Shown: positions 37,463 to 50,320 of the stretch, in pieces
How positions within the stretch are numbered: position 1 is the first letter of the stretch
Layout: every line of letters begins with the position of its first letter
Source of the DNA: Rotaria sp. Silwood1
Taxonomy: Eukaryota; Rotifera; Eurotatoria; Philodinida; Philodinidae
DNA length: 64,000 nucleotides
Direction of reading: 5' to 3'
Assembly (NCBI GenBank): GCA_905250075.1
Contig: CAJNOP010000020.1
Span: forward strand, 2,536,862 to 2,600,861
Position numbers and translations under genes: made by a program
The notes under the pieces: model-generated
Seen by the model: the letters and a program-made list of their open reading frames with translations, nothing else
What the model was told of the DNA's origin: nothing
Databases searched by the model: none

Positions 37463-40183
37463 TTAAAGTGATGATCGTTCAACACTAAAATCATACTTAA
37501 AATATTGTTCAATATCATAAGCTGATAGAATATTGAATGAATCTAAGCCCAATAAATCATTGTCATTACGTTTGTTATTCATTACCATTAAATATTTTGG
37601 GTTTATTTGAAATGGTACACCATCAAGAATTTCTTTTTCATCGCTTTTTTTTGTAAGAGTATTTGTATTTGAATAATCAGATGTTTGATAATTTTGTTGT
37701 TGTTGTTGAGATGTTGGATATGCATGATGACTCATTGGATTTGGATAAAGATTTGATTGTGTTTGTGGCGCTGCTGGTGGAGCATGAAGTAATGGTACAG
37801 TACCTTCTTTAACACACATTTGTAAACCATTGATGTCACCAATAGATGTATAAGACTGTGGTGGCCGTTTTGAACGATAAAGAAATATGATATCACATAT
37901 ACATTTCATACCACTTTGTCTTTCAACCATTTTAACACAAATTAATTTTTTAGTTGTACCTTTTTCACGTGTGTCTGTCGTTAGTGCTAATACAACATAA
38001 TTTGCTGGTGGACTATCACGTTCATTTATAAGTTTCATATCTTCAAGAACAAGTGTACGCATATCAGCTAATGGCCATATACGAGTTATACAAATAAAAC
38101 GATCTTTACGTTCAAGTAATGAATCAGCCATAAGATCAGCATCACGATTTGTATCATCATAAGCTAAAAATATCAATAAAACTTTATTCAAATTTATTTT
38201 AATTATTTTACTTAATATAAGAAATTATTATTCAAGCATGATTCTAGATTTCTAATTGCTAATCATATAACAACGAAGAGTGAAAATAACTACAGGATTT
38301 AGTTTTAAATTCAATTGAATTACAAAATCCATGTGTCAAATTTATTCAGTGTCTTCAACAACTTCTGTGTTTCGACGCATTTAGTCAATTACAGCTTTTT
38401 CTAATGTCATGTAAAATAGGCTCGAGAAATTCGAAAATAAGACGTTTTGAAATCATGCACAAGAATCGAATTTAGAAAATAAAGTAATCATTTTGCGTCT
38501 ATTGATGTTCAGTGTAAAAAAATTTTATTAACAATATCTTAAAATATTTTCACATTCATCCAAATATATATTACTGCAATCGAATAATAGTTAGTTTTTT
38601 GTTTGTTATAGTCTAGCAAACAACATTTTATTTAGCTTATTAATCAGTTTTTGACAAATTCTATTTTGAAATTTTCATATCTCTATCTTGATTAACCAAA
38701 AATCTGATGAAGAATACAGTGACTTGCATTCAAATTATTCTAATATCGACACTTGCTCTTCTAAGACTTCAAAAAAGCACTCCTTCCAGGGTTTTTGAAG
38801 AATGCTTCATCAGGAAGTGTTGAAAATTTGAGAATGAATAGATCTCGATGAGTTGAACAGAATTTTTCACAATCTGCAAATTTTTTAGATGTTCTCTGGT
38901 AAAAGGTATGGAGGTTGCAACGGTTAAAAAATCTCTTTACAGATACTAATGTTCATTTCAGAGTTAAATGGCCATGCTCATTTTTTGAATAACTTTTGAC
39001 AGGAACGAGATAGAGATCTCTGGTTTTCACTGTTGGAAAGAACAGATAAAGACGCATCGAATTATATATAGAAAGATTTTCTAACTACTTTCCTATAAGT
39101 TTTACATAAAACTTCAAGAAAAACAGCATGCTTCTCATGATCACGATATTAATTTATTGATTTTCAGGGGTGCTCTAGAATCGGCAAAGGAAGGGCTACA
39201 AAACTATATCAAGATGCTGTTCCTAACTACCACCAGTATGACATCCAAGCCATCGGAACACAATTTGCCATCTCATCTTTTTCAACAAAATAATTGAAAA
39301 ATGTAAATTTTTGTCGTATTTTGATAGAAAAGCCACTTTTTTAACGTAGGAGAAAAAGCAATTCTTTGAAAACGTTTGACTAAACCTATAGGAAAATAGT
39401 TAGAAAAATCTTTCTATATATAGTTCGATGCGTCTTCATCTGCTCTTTCTACCAGTGAAAATCGGAGATTTCTATCTCGTTCCATCAAAAGTTATTCAAA
39501 AAATACCCAAGGCCATTTAGCTTTGAAATGAACATTAGATACTACTTGGATTGCTCACTTTTGTTCTGATTCTTTTTGTCTTCTTCCGTTCAAATAAAAG
39601 TATCAACATCCTGAGAACACTCTCAAAATAAACTCAATGGTACATCCTACTTCGAAATAGAAGAAAAGTAGGCATTCTAAGCAATTTCTAATATCAGGAG
39701 AAAAAAAATTAGTTGCAGTAAATGTTTTGTAGTTAAGCAATAGAGGAAATTCTGTATTATATTTTTTATGAAAAAAAACTTGTTTCTCAAACACAGAAAT
39801 GATATGTAAAATTTTCATGTGCTATCTTTTCCATTTTTTCGACTTTTATTATTCTATATGAGTTTTTAATATATATTAACCAATAAGAAAGTTGTAAGAA
39901 GGGTCTCAAGCCTTTCTTTGAGCGAAATTCAACCTTTGGTAAGGAAACTGAGCTTCCTGTAGCTCCCAATTAGTTATGCAAACGAAAGGAAGCAGTTTCC
40001 TTAAATATTCTCATATGAAGTAGATTGCCCCAGATTATTTTTTTTTAACGTTTATCAATTACAGAAAATACCTTATAAGAACAAATTTGTTTTACCTTTT
40101 CTAATACAATGATAACCTGTCGGTACATTATTCGGTTTCGATACCAAACAAATGCCTGTTATAGGTAAATGTGTTTCATTCAT
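37463..40183 (-). CDS. MVB12: ESCRT-I subunit MVB12 (MABP + UMA domains)
   Basis: Accessory subunit of ESCRT-I, which sorts ubiquitinated cargo into multivesicular bodies. There are two exons, 40183-40096 and 38163-37463, in phase, 262 residues. The MABP domain spans the intron: PITGICLVSKPNNVPTGYHC (exon 1), then LLERKDRFICITRIWPLADM, LEDMKLINERD and CDIIFLYRSKRPPQSYTSIG. A Pro/Gln-rich linker (about residues 160-200) precedes the C-terminal UMA box (DGVPFQINPKYL, DLLGLDSFNILS, YDIEQYFKYDFSVE), which binds the other ESCRT-I subunits. Order and motifs match MVB12A/B; a single invertebrate orthologue is expected. The intron of about 1.9 kb holds an inverted-repeat element. Divergent from ELP3. 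Confidence 0.92.
38750..38945. repeat. Dispersed repeat copy in MVB12 intron
   Basis: Collinear with 17640-17880 in the EIF3L intron through at least four blocks. It directly abuts the left end of the inverted-repeat element at 38946, which suggests that element inserted into or beside this repeat. Confidence 0.65.
38946..39539. mobile_element. 594-bp element with ~160-bp terminal inverted repeats
   Basis: The left arm (38946-39105) and the right arm (39381-39539) are reverse complements with only scattered mismatches; both begin CTAATGTTCATTTCA. Internal matching blocks include GATGCGTCTT, GAAAGATTTTCTAAC and AACTTTTGA. The core of about 275 bp has no open frame. ATA flanks both ends and could be a 3-bp target duplication. 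The structure is that of a non-autonomous DNA transposon or foldback; superfamily not recognised. It sits in the MVB12 intron. Confidence 0.85.
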
Positions 40184-40619
40184 TGATAATACTATATTAA
40201 ATTCTCGTTAATATTTACAATATTGGCTTTGAGATAATAAAAAAAGAAAAATTGCTGCAGAAAAATATCAAAATCTAAAAAAAAGACTTTTATCTTGTTT
40301 TTTGTTTTTTTTGACATATTCACAACGAAGAATTAATTTTTTTTTCTCTGTGATGATGACACATCGAACTTATTCTGATTGGTTGAAGAAATGCTTTAAT
40401 GATTCGATAAATAAATTTCATCAGATTTTATGTAAAAATCTTACATAATTTTAATGAAATTCTTTTTTATATATTTGTTTTACATATTTAATTAACTTTG
40501 ATTTCTAAATATTTTCTAACCAATCATATGTATGGATATTTTCCTCTGTCCTAAGAAATAAACAAATATTCTACGGGAAAATTGTCATCATATTTTTAGA
40601 CTAATCAATCGAACGAATT
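40184..40619. promoter_or_regulatory. Putative divergent promoter MVB12 / ELP3
   Basis: A 436-bp spacer between two outward-facing start codons. AT-rich, with T runs. A TTTTTAG near 40590-40600 upstream of the ELP3 ATG could be a splice or trans-splice acceptor. Function is inferred from orientation only. Confidence 0.4.
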
Positions 40620-43600
40620 ATGGTGAAACAAAAAGGTAGAATTTTCTAATATTTAGTTTTGAAAATGTTTTACTTTTTTAATATTTTGATTTACAGGAAA
40701 AGGTGCATCAACACATGAATTAATGTTAACAACAATATCTGATGTTGTTAAACAATTAATTGAGGCATATGAACAAGGAAAAGAAATTGATTTAAATAAG
40801 TAAATTAATATCAATTTATTGAATAGAATACAATAAAAAGAAAATTTTTTGGTTTTCACTAGAGTTAAATGTAAAGCATCAGCAAAATATGGACTTGGTT
40901 TACAACCACGTTTAGTTGATATTATTGCTGCAATACCAGAATCATATAAAAAAGTGCTTCTACCGAAAATAAAAGCTAAACCTGTTCGAACAGCTAGTGG
41001 TGTAAGATTAATTAATCAAATATTCTGTGTAACTTTTGTTTTTATTTTTATTAATAATTAGATTGTTGTTGTTGCTGTTATGTGTAAACCTCATCGATGT
41101 CCTCATATTGCTATGACTGGCAACATTTGTGTATATTGTCCTGGTGGACCAGATTCTGATTTTGAATATTCAACACAATCTTATACAGGATATGAAGTAA
41201 ATATTAAAAGAATATAATTAGTGATTAGTTGAACACTAATATTTTCATATAAATTCATTTTTTTCTTTCGACAGAGTACATGAAATATTGATGAACTTTT
41301 GCATAAATGTTTGATTCATGGAAGTATATTATTAAAACACATCATGTCTTCATATTTTACCGTTCATGAGATTTTCAGGGATCAATCTGCAGAACTCGGG
41401 TTGTTTTCATTCGATACAGAACTTGTTGCCACTTCGAATGATGAAAAGACTGTGTCTTTTTATTCTTTTTTACTCTAGTTCATTCTTTTGGATCATTGCA
41501 ATTTGAAAAATCTGAAACTTCCAGACATGGTTTTCTGGAAAAATTAGGGTTTATCTAGCAGTGACGACTAATTTGAAATTCTTCCCGTTTATCTGAAGGA
41601 TTATACATATACCTATCGATTAGAAAAGCACAGCTCTCTGAGATGAAGTATTTTGAGAAAAATACTAAAGAATTTTTTTTAATGGTCTTCCTATGATTAC
41701 GTAAAATAGAGGTGAAGCATAAATGTATTAAATGTCAATTGGAGCATTTATCTATATACATTAGACTGTCCTTGTACGACATAGATCATCTTAGATGATG
41801 ATATCTACGATTGCTTTAATATTTTTTTAAAACCATTCAATAACGTAATCAAGACTGATTATGATGGTTAAATTTTATAGCTTAGTCAAATATGGTATTT
41901 TATTCTATATGAAACATACACTTTGACGATATCTATATGAGTAAAGAGAAGACCTACATGCACACTTCCATAACATCGTAGGTCAATAGTATCTCTAAGG
42001 TACGTAAGATTTGATTACTTTTGAAAAATATTTTGTTTATTTTACAGATGTTCCTCTACTAAAAAAAGAATTCTACTGATTGCTCTAGATATCAATATTT
42101 TTTCAGATAGTTTCAAACATCATTCATAACATCTTCGAGAACGAAAAACCATTTTTCGATGAAAATCAAGTGTTCTTAGGGAGAAGAAGGCTTAGAAAAC
42201 TTTAATCAAAATTTGCGGAAGAGTTTTTAAACTAAAAAGTTTGATGAATAATTGTTATAAAAAATTTTCCTTTGAATCATTCAACTTGAATCTTTTTCTT
42301 TTCTTCAAAAAAGAGAATATCAAAGTTGGATATTGTTTTGCATGTGTACTATACCGAAGCTAGGTCTTTTTTATCTTATTTCATTGTCATAATTGACTTT
42401 TACTTTAAAGTTTTAATTGATCATATGTTAGACTTTAGTAAACGTATGTGTTACTATAAATGAATATTTTATTTATATTTCTCTTCATAAAAATATTACT
42501 ATTGTAATTTTTGAAGTTTATATTTACTTGTTTCTTTTTTGTTTAGCCAACATCAATGCGAGCTATTCGAGCACGATATAATCCATATTTACAAACAAAA
42601 CATCGCCTCGAACAAGTGTGTTCATATGTTTATCATGATAAAATAAATCGAATTATTTTATATTTAGTTAAAACAACTTGGACATAATATAGATAAAATA
42701 GAGTTTATAGTCATGGGTGGAACATTTATGTCATTGCCAGAAAGTTATAGAGATTATTTTATTCGAAGCTTACATGATGCTTGTTCAGGTCATACCAGTA
42801 GTAATGTTACTGAAGCGGTTAGGTAGGACTTTCGTTTTTTTAATTACTGATTAAATAAACATATTTAGTATTTTGTTTCTCATAGATATTCTGAATGTAG
42901 TAAAACAAAATGTATTGGTATTACAATTGAAACTCGACCCGATTATTGTCTCAAAGCTCATTTGAGGTATAGAAATAAATAGTTGAGAAAATAAAAGTTC
43001 ATTGAATTTTACTTTTATTTTGCTAAGTGATATGCTTGCATATGGATGTACGCGTCTTGAAATTGGTGTTCAAAGTGTTTATGAAGATGTCGCTAGAGAT
43101 ACAAACAGGTTGGTTCATAGAAACAAAAGAGTGAAATTTAATTTTCAACTTATTCAGCTAGGATAATCAATAAGTGTCTAGTGAGTGCACTAAACTGACA
43201 AGGGAACCTCTCCAATGCTTTGGTTTTCTGAGCTTTCATTCTTGAGATATTGAAGTTCTATTGGGTTATCTAACAAAAAGCTGTAATTACGTGAAAAAAC
43301 GACTTTCGAGTTTTGTCTTGCAATTTTTTACGAACAAAGTTGTCAATTAGATTAGTTTATTGGCTCAGTTGTAGCTTTTTTTGTATCTTCTAGTCTGAGA
43401 TAGTTAATATTCGAAATTCTCTAATATGTAAAAGCATATTTTGTTCGTATATTTACATCTGCAGAAAGGAAATAGTAGGAAAGACTCAAACTTACCAAAT
43501 GAACTGATCTGATTAAGAATTTTGATCCTGCAAAGTTTGAAGTCGAAAGTCAGTTTTACACATGACCATGATTTTCTATTGAAAAACCCAATAAAATTTC

Positions 43601-44827
43601 GATATGTCAACAACAAAAGTCTTGAAACATCGAACTATTCTAGACTTTTCTATTACCAATGAGTATCGTCTTAATCGAAAAACAATTTGATACCTAGAGA
43701 GATCCCCTTGTGAGATAAGTCTAATGCTAATTAAAACCATTTTAGATTAAATCAAATGACTTATATTTTTCTTTTTATTATAGAGGACATACGGTAAAAG
43801 CAGTAACTGAATCATTTCGAATGGCAAAAGATTCTGGTTTTAAAGTTGTTTCACACATGATGCCCAATTTACCTAATGTGGACCTTGAACGTGATCTTGC
43901 TCAGTTTAAAGTAATATTTTTTTTTGTTAATTCTACTTTCACTTTGCATAGTTTTTATCTAAAGGAATTTTTTGAAAATCCAGAATTTCGTCCTGATGGT
44001 CTTAAACTTTATCCAACACTTGTTATTCGTGGCACTGGTAAAATTGTTCTTTAATTTTATTTCATCGAATATATATATTCTTTTTTTTATCGATAAGGTC
44101 TATATGAATTATGGCGAACAAACCGTTATGCAAGTTATTCTCCTTCAGTTCTTGTTGATTTAGTTGCTCGAATTCTGGCACTTGTTCCGCCATGGACACG
44201 TGTTTATCGTGTTCAACGTGATATACCAATGCCACTTGTGACATCTGGCGTTGAACATGGTAATTTACGTGAACATGCTTTAGCACGTATGCGTGATTTA
44301 AATTTGGAATGTCGTGATGTTCGTACACGTGAAGTTGGTATACAAGAAATTCATAATAGAATAAAACCAGAACAAGTTGAACTTATACGACGAGATTATG
44401 TTGCAAATGATGGTTGGGAAACATTTTTATCATATGAAGATCCTGAACAAGATATATTAATTGGTTTATTACGTTTAAGAAAATGTACGAATGAAACATT
44501 TCGAACAGAATTAAAACGAGGACAAGTATCAATTGTTAGAGAACTACATGTTTATGGAAGTGTTGTACCAGTACATGCTAAAGATCCATCAAAATTTCAA
44601 CATCAGGTTTGTTAATTAAATTTAATTAAATATTTGTATATCATATATCATCATAGGGATATGGTATGTTACTGATGGAAGAAGCTGAAAGAATAGCATT
44701 GGAAGAACATGGTTCATGGAAAATTAGTGTTATATCAGGTGTTGGAACAAGAAATTATTATCGTAAATTGGGTTATGAACTGGATGGACCATATATGTCG
44801 AAAGTTCTTGGTCCAGAACCAGTTTAA
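40620..44827 (+). CDS. ELP3: Elongator catalytic subunit 3 (tRNA uridine modification)
   Basis: Radical-SAM/acetyl-CoA enzyme that starts cm5U modification at wobble U34 of tRNA within Elongator. The start MVKQK is encoded by exon 40620-40635, followed by 40697-40799 and further exons with short introns, except about 41196-42546 and about 43111-43783. The radical SAM domain has CKPHRCPH, then [15 protein letters not shown] (CxxxxxxxxxCxxC-type Elp3 cluster) and [62 protein letters not shown]. The C-terminal KAT domain has [35 protein letters not shown] and [18 protein letters not shown]. The protein is full length (about 550 residues, human 547) and extremely conserved; all visible junctions are in phase. 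Confidence 0.98.
41360..41560. repeat. Dispersed repeat copy in ELP3 intron
   Basis: Pair of 29430-29620, as described there. It lies inside the 1.35-kb ELP3 intron, one of the few long introns in the window. Confidence 0.55.
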
Positions 44828-45454
44828 AATGTTGATTTTTCTTTTGTTTGTTGTGTTTTTTTTATACATACCGGTGTTTCTTTTTTAAAAGTTTTTCATG
44901 TGTATGTTTTGTTGATTTATTCGTTAATGAACGTAAAAATTTTTAAAAAAGAAACTTCTTTTGTTTCCTTTCAAGAAAAATTTATCATTTTAAATAATAG
45001 AGAGTGAAAACAGTAACATGAAACGGCATATTCTTTTCTCTTTTTTTCTGTTCTCCATCCATTCGTATAAATCGGGAGGCCGCACAAGTCGGCATGATAT
45101 TAATGTAGTCCACGTTTTTCTCTGACCACAAAGAAAGAAAAGAAAGGCAGAGTGCAAAAGAAAGGAAGAGCGAGAGAGAGAGAGAAAGAAATATACTTAT
45201 GCCTCGTCATATAGTCGTTCCGTCTTATACACACTAGCGGAGGCAACGAACATTTAGAAATTTTCTTTTGTTTATTTTCACACATACACCCTCTATTGAA
45301 TTCACATTCTAATCGAAATGAATGCATATCATATATAAAGAATAAATTTTAGTTATCTATAGTCCGCGCCAAATTCTATGATGATCATGTTCTTTTTTTG
45401 TTTTACGGCATGTCCACATTGATTAGTTGTTTGCTATTATTTTAGATATTTTAT
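44828..45454. other. Spacer ELP3 to RGG-protein gene
   Basis: Contains the ELP3 3'UTR, a GA-rich microsatellite (about 45160-45190), and the promoter/5'UTR of the next gene. TTGCTATTATTTTAG at 45431-45445 is a good 3' splice-site context just before the next ATG. Confidence 0.5.
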
Positions 45455-47551
45455 ATGAATAATCAACGAAATAATAACGCCCAAGTGGATGATGATGGTC
45501 GAGGACCAAACCAACCACGATTCCATCGTCCACGAAATTTTTATCGCAAACGACCTGGTTTGAAAATAAAAATAAAAAAAGTTTTATCGTTATTTACCAA
45601 TATTTCAATTGAATAGGTAGTGGACGACAAAATCAAGATTTAGGTGAAGATGAAAATCGTGTATCAAATGATGATGACACACAACGATCGAATAATTCTG
45701 ATGATAATAACAATTATGATAATGAAAATACAAATAATTTTCGTGGTATTTTCAAATTTTAATAAAATTTTAATAATTTGTTTCTTTACAATTTTATTCA
45801 AAGGTCGTGGTCGTGGTGGTTGGCGAGGTTTTCGACGTGGTCGTGGTAAGATAATTGTTTTTCGTTTATTTATTTGAATATAATTCATTTTTATTTAGGT
45901 CGAGGACGTTTTAATCGTGGTAGACCATTCTATGGAAATTTTCGTCGCGATTTTTCACCTTATTCAAATTATATAAATGGACCCGGAGGTAATTATGGAC
46001 CATCCGGTGGTACGTATAATATACTTTATGTTTGAATTTGTTATTATCTTCTTTTTATAAAGGATTCTATGGCGCTCCAGCTCAATTCTATCGTCCACCG
46101 TATCGTGGTCGTGGTTATCAACCACCCGGTGGTTATGGTCCAAGTGGTGATCTATCTGAACAAGAAGGTTTTAATGATTTTCCGATGCGTGGTAGTAATC
46201 GAGGTTTTCGTCGTGGTCGTGGACGTGGCCGAGGACGTGGTTCAGGGCGAGGACGAGTATCACAAAATGAAAAGTTTGTGTTAAACTCAAGAAACAATTT
46301 TCTTTTTGTTTTATCAAACAATGTCTTTTGTTTTAAGTGTTGATACTTATCAAAAAGAGAATCAGTATGAACAACAACAACAAGGTGATAATGCTGAAAA
46401 TAATACGAATAATAATGTACGACGTAACTCCAATCGTCGTCAGCGTCGTAGACAGACCAATGATGAAGGTTCTGGTGCCGAACAGCAAAATGATGGGTAA
46501 AAGATGTTTTTATTACAAAAAATAAATTCTTTTTGTAAATTTTTTTTATTAAATTCAAACTTGAAGTGCTGCTACTGATGATCAACAACACGATGAAAAT
46601 AAAGGTTCTGTTCGTCAACAACGGAAACGATCTAATCGTCGGTAAGAAAAATTGATCAAACTTTTCTTTTTGTTTTTTTCTTATTATTTTATTTTTTCAA
46701 GACGACGTCGTAATACCAATGCCAGCCAAAGTGGTGCAGAAACTGAAGAACGTATGTAAATTCTTTTTTTGTTTTTGAAATTATCATTTTATCTGTATAT
46801 AAAATCCTTCTAGAACAAGCCCGTAAACCTAAAGATGATGAAACAATAGTTAGAAATGTTGTTCGTAACATGGTTAGTAAAGTAGCTCGTCGTTTAGCAC
46901 CAAGAAATCGTCGACGAAGCCGAACTAATAATCAAGAAACTGGTGCAAATAATGATTATCAACAACAAGATAACCAAGATAATACTGATGTTGATCAACC
47001 ACAAACAGGATATCCACGCCGTGGTCGTGGTCGACGTGGTTATCGAGGTGGTGGTTATTTCATGGAACAAGGTAAATATTAAACTTAACGAGATTTGCTC
47101 TATTTGAACGCGTTTTTTATATATATTAGGCTATTATGATCCATATGGCATGTCACCATATTATTATGGTGCGTATTATGGTTATGGTGGACGAGGATAT
47201 CGTGGTCGTGGTGAGTTGAATTCTTCAAAAAAATTGAAATTTTAGAAGAAATCTTCTATTTTGTTGAAGGTCGTGGCCGTGGTGGCCGTGGTCGTGGACG
47301 TTTCCGTCAACGAGGTACATTTGAGAATTAATTTGTTTGCTAAATGAGTGATGTTTGTTTCTTTTTTTTAAGGATTTAATAAAGAGAATCAACAACCCCA
47401 TGATGATCAACAAAATAACAGTGAAGAAGGAAAAAACGTAGAATCAAATTCAGCCGGTGATGCTCCTCAAGCTCAACGTCAACAAAGTAAAACAACAATC
47501 GCTGAACAAGTCAATCAATCTACAGCATCTGGTGACTCCAGACAACAATAG
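45455..47551 (+). CDS. RGG/RG-rich disordered, probable RNA-binding protein
   Basis: About eleven short exons separated by 50-70 nt introns encode a low-complexity protein. It starts MNNQRNNNAQ with RFHRPRNFYRKRPG, then an acidic Asn/Asp segment. Repeated RGG/GR clusters follow (GRGRGGWRGFRRGRGRGRF; FRRGRGRGRGRGSGRGR; YPRRGRGRRGYRGGGY; GRGRGGRGRGRFRQRG), with Tyr/Gly-rich (YYDPYGMSPYYYGAYYG) and Arg-rich/Gln-rich stretches between them. It ends TASGDSRQQ. No RRM, KH or cold-shock domain was found in the exons or upstream. RGG boxes bind RNA and are arginine-methylation targets (family knowledge). The basic/acidic alternation recalls Y-box protein tails, but without the cold-shock domain I leave it unnamed. 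Several exons begin or end within RGG repeats. Confidence 0.8.
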
Positions 47552-48135
47552 ATGAATTTCTTCCTTTTTTCTTTCATTTTTTTTTCGTTTCCCATTGTCC
47601 CAACATTTTTCTTTTCTGCGTTTGAGAATAAAGCTTTTTTTCTTTTACTGATGTTGTTCTTGCATTCATCTATATCATCCAAAAAAAAGTTCTTTTGTTT
47701 CTTTCCGGTGTTCTGTTTTAACTTGTTTTTTTTCTTGCTGTGTATCTGTTTTTTTTTGATTTATTCTGTCTGTCATCATCTGTAGACAGTATTAAACGCA
47801 TTCATATGACTTAACTCTGTAAGTGTGTGCGTATGTTTTTTTCTTCTATTTCATGTGTAAATGTTTGTCCATCTCTATTATGTAGATGTGATCATCTTTT
47901 CTTCTAATAACATATTAGAAATAAGATTGATCATAAGCGCACAACAACCAAGATTTTTTTTTCTTTTCTGTCATTCGTTCTTTTGTCTCGTTGAAATAAA
48001 ACAAGGAAAACAACAAAAAACTTTAAAAAAAATGAAACCATGGATGAATAAGGAAGTTTTTTTTTCTTTATCTAATGTGAAAAACGATTAAGCATAACAA
48101 TGCAAAATACAAATAAAAAACAGATAAACGAAAAA
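47552..48135. other. Convergent spacer RGG-protein / DNAAF10
   Basis: The 3'UTRs of two convergent genes; T-rich, with AATAAA-like signals near 47627 (GAATAAAG) and on the minus strand. The plus-strand open frames at 47552-48091 are Phe-rich by composition and are rejected as genes. Confidence 0.6.
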
Positions 48136-50320
48136 TTATATTGTATTTAATTTTGTTGTTATTAAAACACGAACTGTTTGATCAAATGCTGATGTACAAG
48201 CTAAGCCAGCCTTATCTAGACTCCAATCAAAACCACTTGCTGGTTGACTTGATAAGCCAATGTTTTGAAGAAGAGTTAAAGTACCAGCTACACCCATTTC
48301 AGTTTTATCAGATTGGGTCATAACACGGTTTTCTGGATAATTACTAAATAAGAAAAGAAAATGATCATTTCATAAGGTCAAGTATATCAGAAAACAAATG
48401 TTAATTGTATATCAATGATGCTAAGGATTCATCCTCTTGTAGACCTAGTGAATAGAATTTTAAGATCTTTCCTCGTCAAAAAAATTGAATGTGAGATAAA
48501 TACATAGAAAGATAGCTTGAGGTCTGATCTTTCACAAATGACATGTTTTTTTTAAGTCGCACATTGATTTTAGTCAAGCTTTTTGATGATTTCTATTGCT
48601 ATTGGATTGAAAAATATATTGTTCTTAGAAACAGCGGAAAGTTTTGTTCATTACCTGTCTGTTTATTTTTTTTTAAGCTGCAGTGCCTGTTTTTTTTGAA
48701 TTAGGTCTACATAATATGTAAAGATTTAAAACAAGACGCTGCAAGGCAGTGCAATCTAGCATGCGCTTTTAAATAAAAAACAATTGAAGTTTTAAAATGA
48801 GGATATACAGCTGCTTTTGATCCTTGCTGTGGAATATCTCCTGAAAATGTCATGCTATAAGGCTGAAAATTTAAACATATTCTTAACAAATCTTGAAAAT
48901 TTCATGTAATTTGAATATATCTGACTCAAAATCGATTTTTTGAGAAGTCTTATAAAATTCGATTATTGTAAAGCTTGAGATTTTCCTAGTTTCCATAAAC
49001 TCAATATCGAACTTTTTCTTAATTTAAGACCAAACACATTACTCTAGATCGATTATTCAAACGTAATCTTAAACTTTTTTTCCATATTTGATTTATGGAT
49101 ATTTCTATTTCTATGTTGTTTTTTTGCACTTACTATTTCCAAAGATAATATGAACCTGAACCTCCACATGTCATAAATATATCACGATTTTGTGGTAAAT
49201 GTCTACCAAGCCAAACCGTAGAATTATGAGCCTTGAAATAAAAACAAAAACAAATTAACATTTGAAAACAAAATAATCAAAATTTAATCTTATACTTTTT
49301 CCACAACAGATGCAAAACCTTTTTCATTATGTTGAGTTTTCATATCAAATACATGTATTTTACTTTCTAATGTTGTTGCAACAAGTTTATTCATTTCGAT
49401 ATCTTTTCTATCAAATTCTAAGCAACATACCTAAATAAAGCAATTAATTCTCTACTCAATAAACACAAGATTAAAATTCAAATAATCGAACCCCATTTTT
49501 AATATTTGTTTCCCATCGAAGAGACATTGTTCTTAAATCAAATAATTTCACATCTCCATTATCATAACCAGCACAAACAACTCGTTCACTGGTATTATAG
49601 GCATTTCCAAAACAAACTGCCCAACAATCACGTTTTGTTTCACCTTCAGCTGGTTCCATACTAGCTACAGCTGCATCAGCTTGTCTTGTATCCCATATAT
49701 GTACTGTACCTGAATAAAAAAAAGGAAAAAAAAACAAATTAATCATACAGCAACAAAAAAAAAACGATATTAAACAAATATACCATCTCGACTAGCTGTT
49801 GCTATTTCTGGCGCACCTTCACCAATACCTAATCCACCAACACCATCAATAGCATTTATTATTTCTTTATGACCTTTGACTGAATAAATTGGTTTATCAA
49901 TTTTTTCCAAATCCCTAAAATCATATTATAGATACAAAAGAATACTATAAATAATTTGAATGTTTTTTTTTTTACCAAACTTGAATATAACCATCAAAAT
50001 TTCCTGTTGCTAAATGTCGTCTTTCTCGTGTTGGTGAAGCTCCAAAGGTTCCACATTTAAAAGCTGAAGGTTTTTCATACTGGAAAAAAATATTCAATAA
50101 AAATTAGTTTTAGATAATAAAAAGAAAATTTTTTTTCTGTATATACTTGTGATATAAGTGCAATATCTCCATGTGTTATTTCAAATATATCCAAGGCACC
50201 TGTTCCACGTGCATGATTACCAAGTGAAATAAATTTTGCTGATGTTGGAATCCATTTAACATCAAATACTGTATAATTAACAGACTTTTGACTATGTAAA
50301 ATAATTTGTGGCTTATCCAT
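48136..50320 (-). CDS. DNAAF10: Dynein axonemal assembly factor 10 (WDR92/Monad)
   Basis: WD40 beta-propeller co-chaperone adaptor that links prefoldin-like/R2TP complexes to axonemal dynein assembly in the cytoplasm. It starts [20 protein letters not shown]. Diagnostic blocks: [150 protein letters not shown], and the end [16 protein letters not shown]. It matches human WDR92 along its full length (357 residues). Introns are 50-80 nt except about 48345-49133. Its presence implies motile cilia, which fits a rotifer-like animal. Confidence 0.97.

Noticed and set aside
46133-46621. Minus-strand open frame of 162 codons across the RGG gene
   Set aside because: It is the antisense shadow of the RGG exons (His/Pro/Arg repeats); the plus strand has proper splice sites and RGG boxes.
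47552-48091. Phe/Ser-rich plus-strand open frames after the RGG gene
   Set aside because: They are in the T-rich 3'UTR, without domains or splice context.
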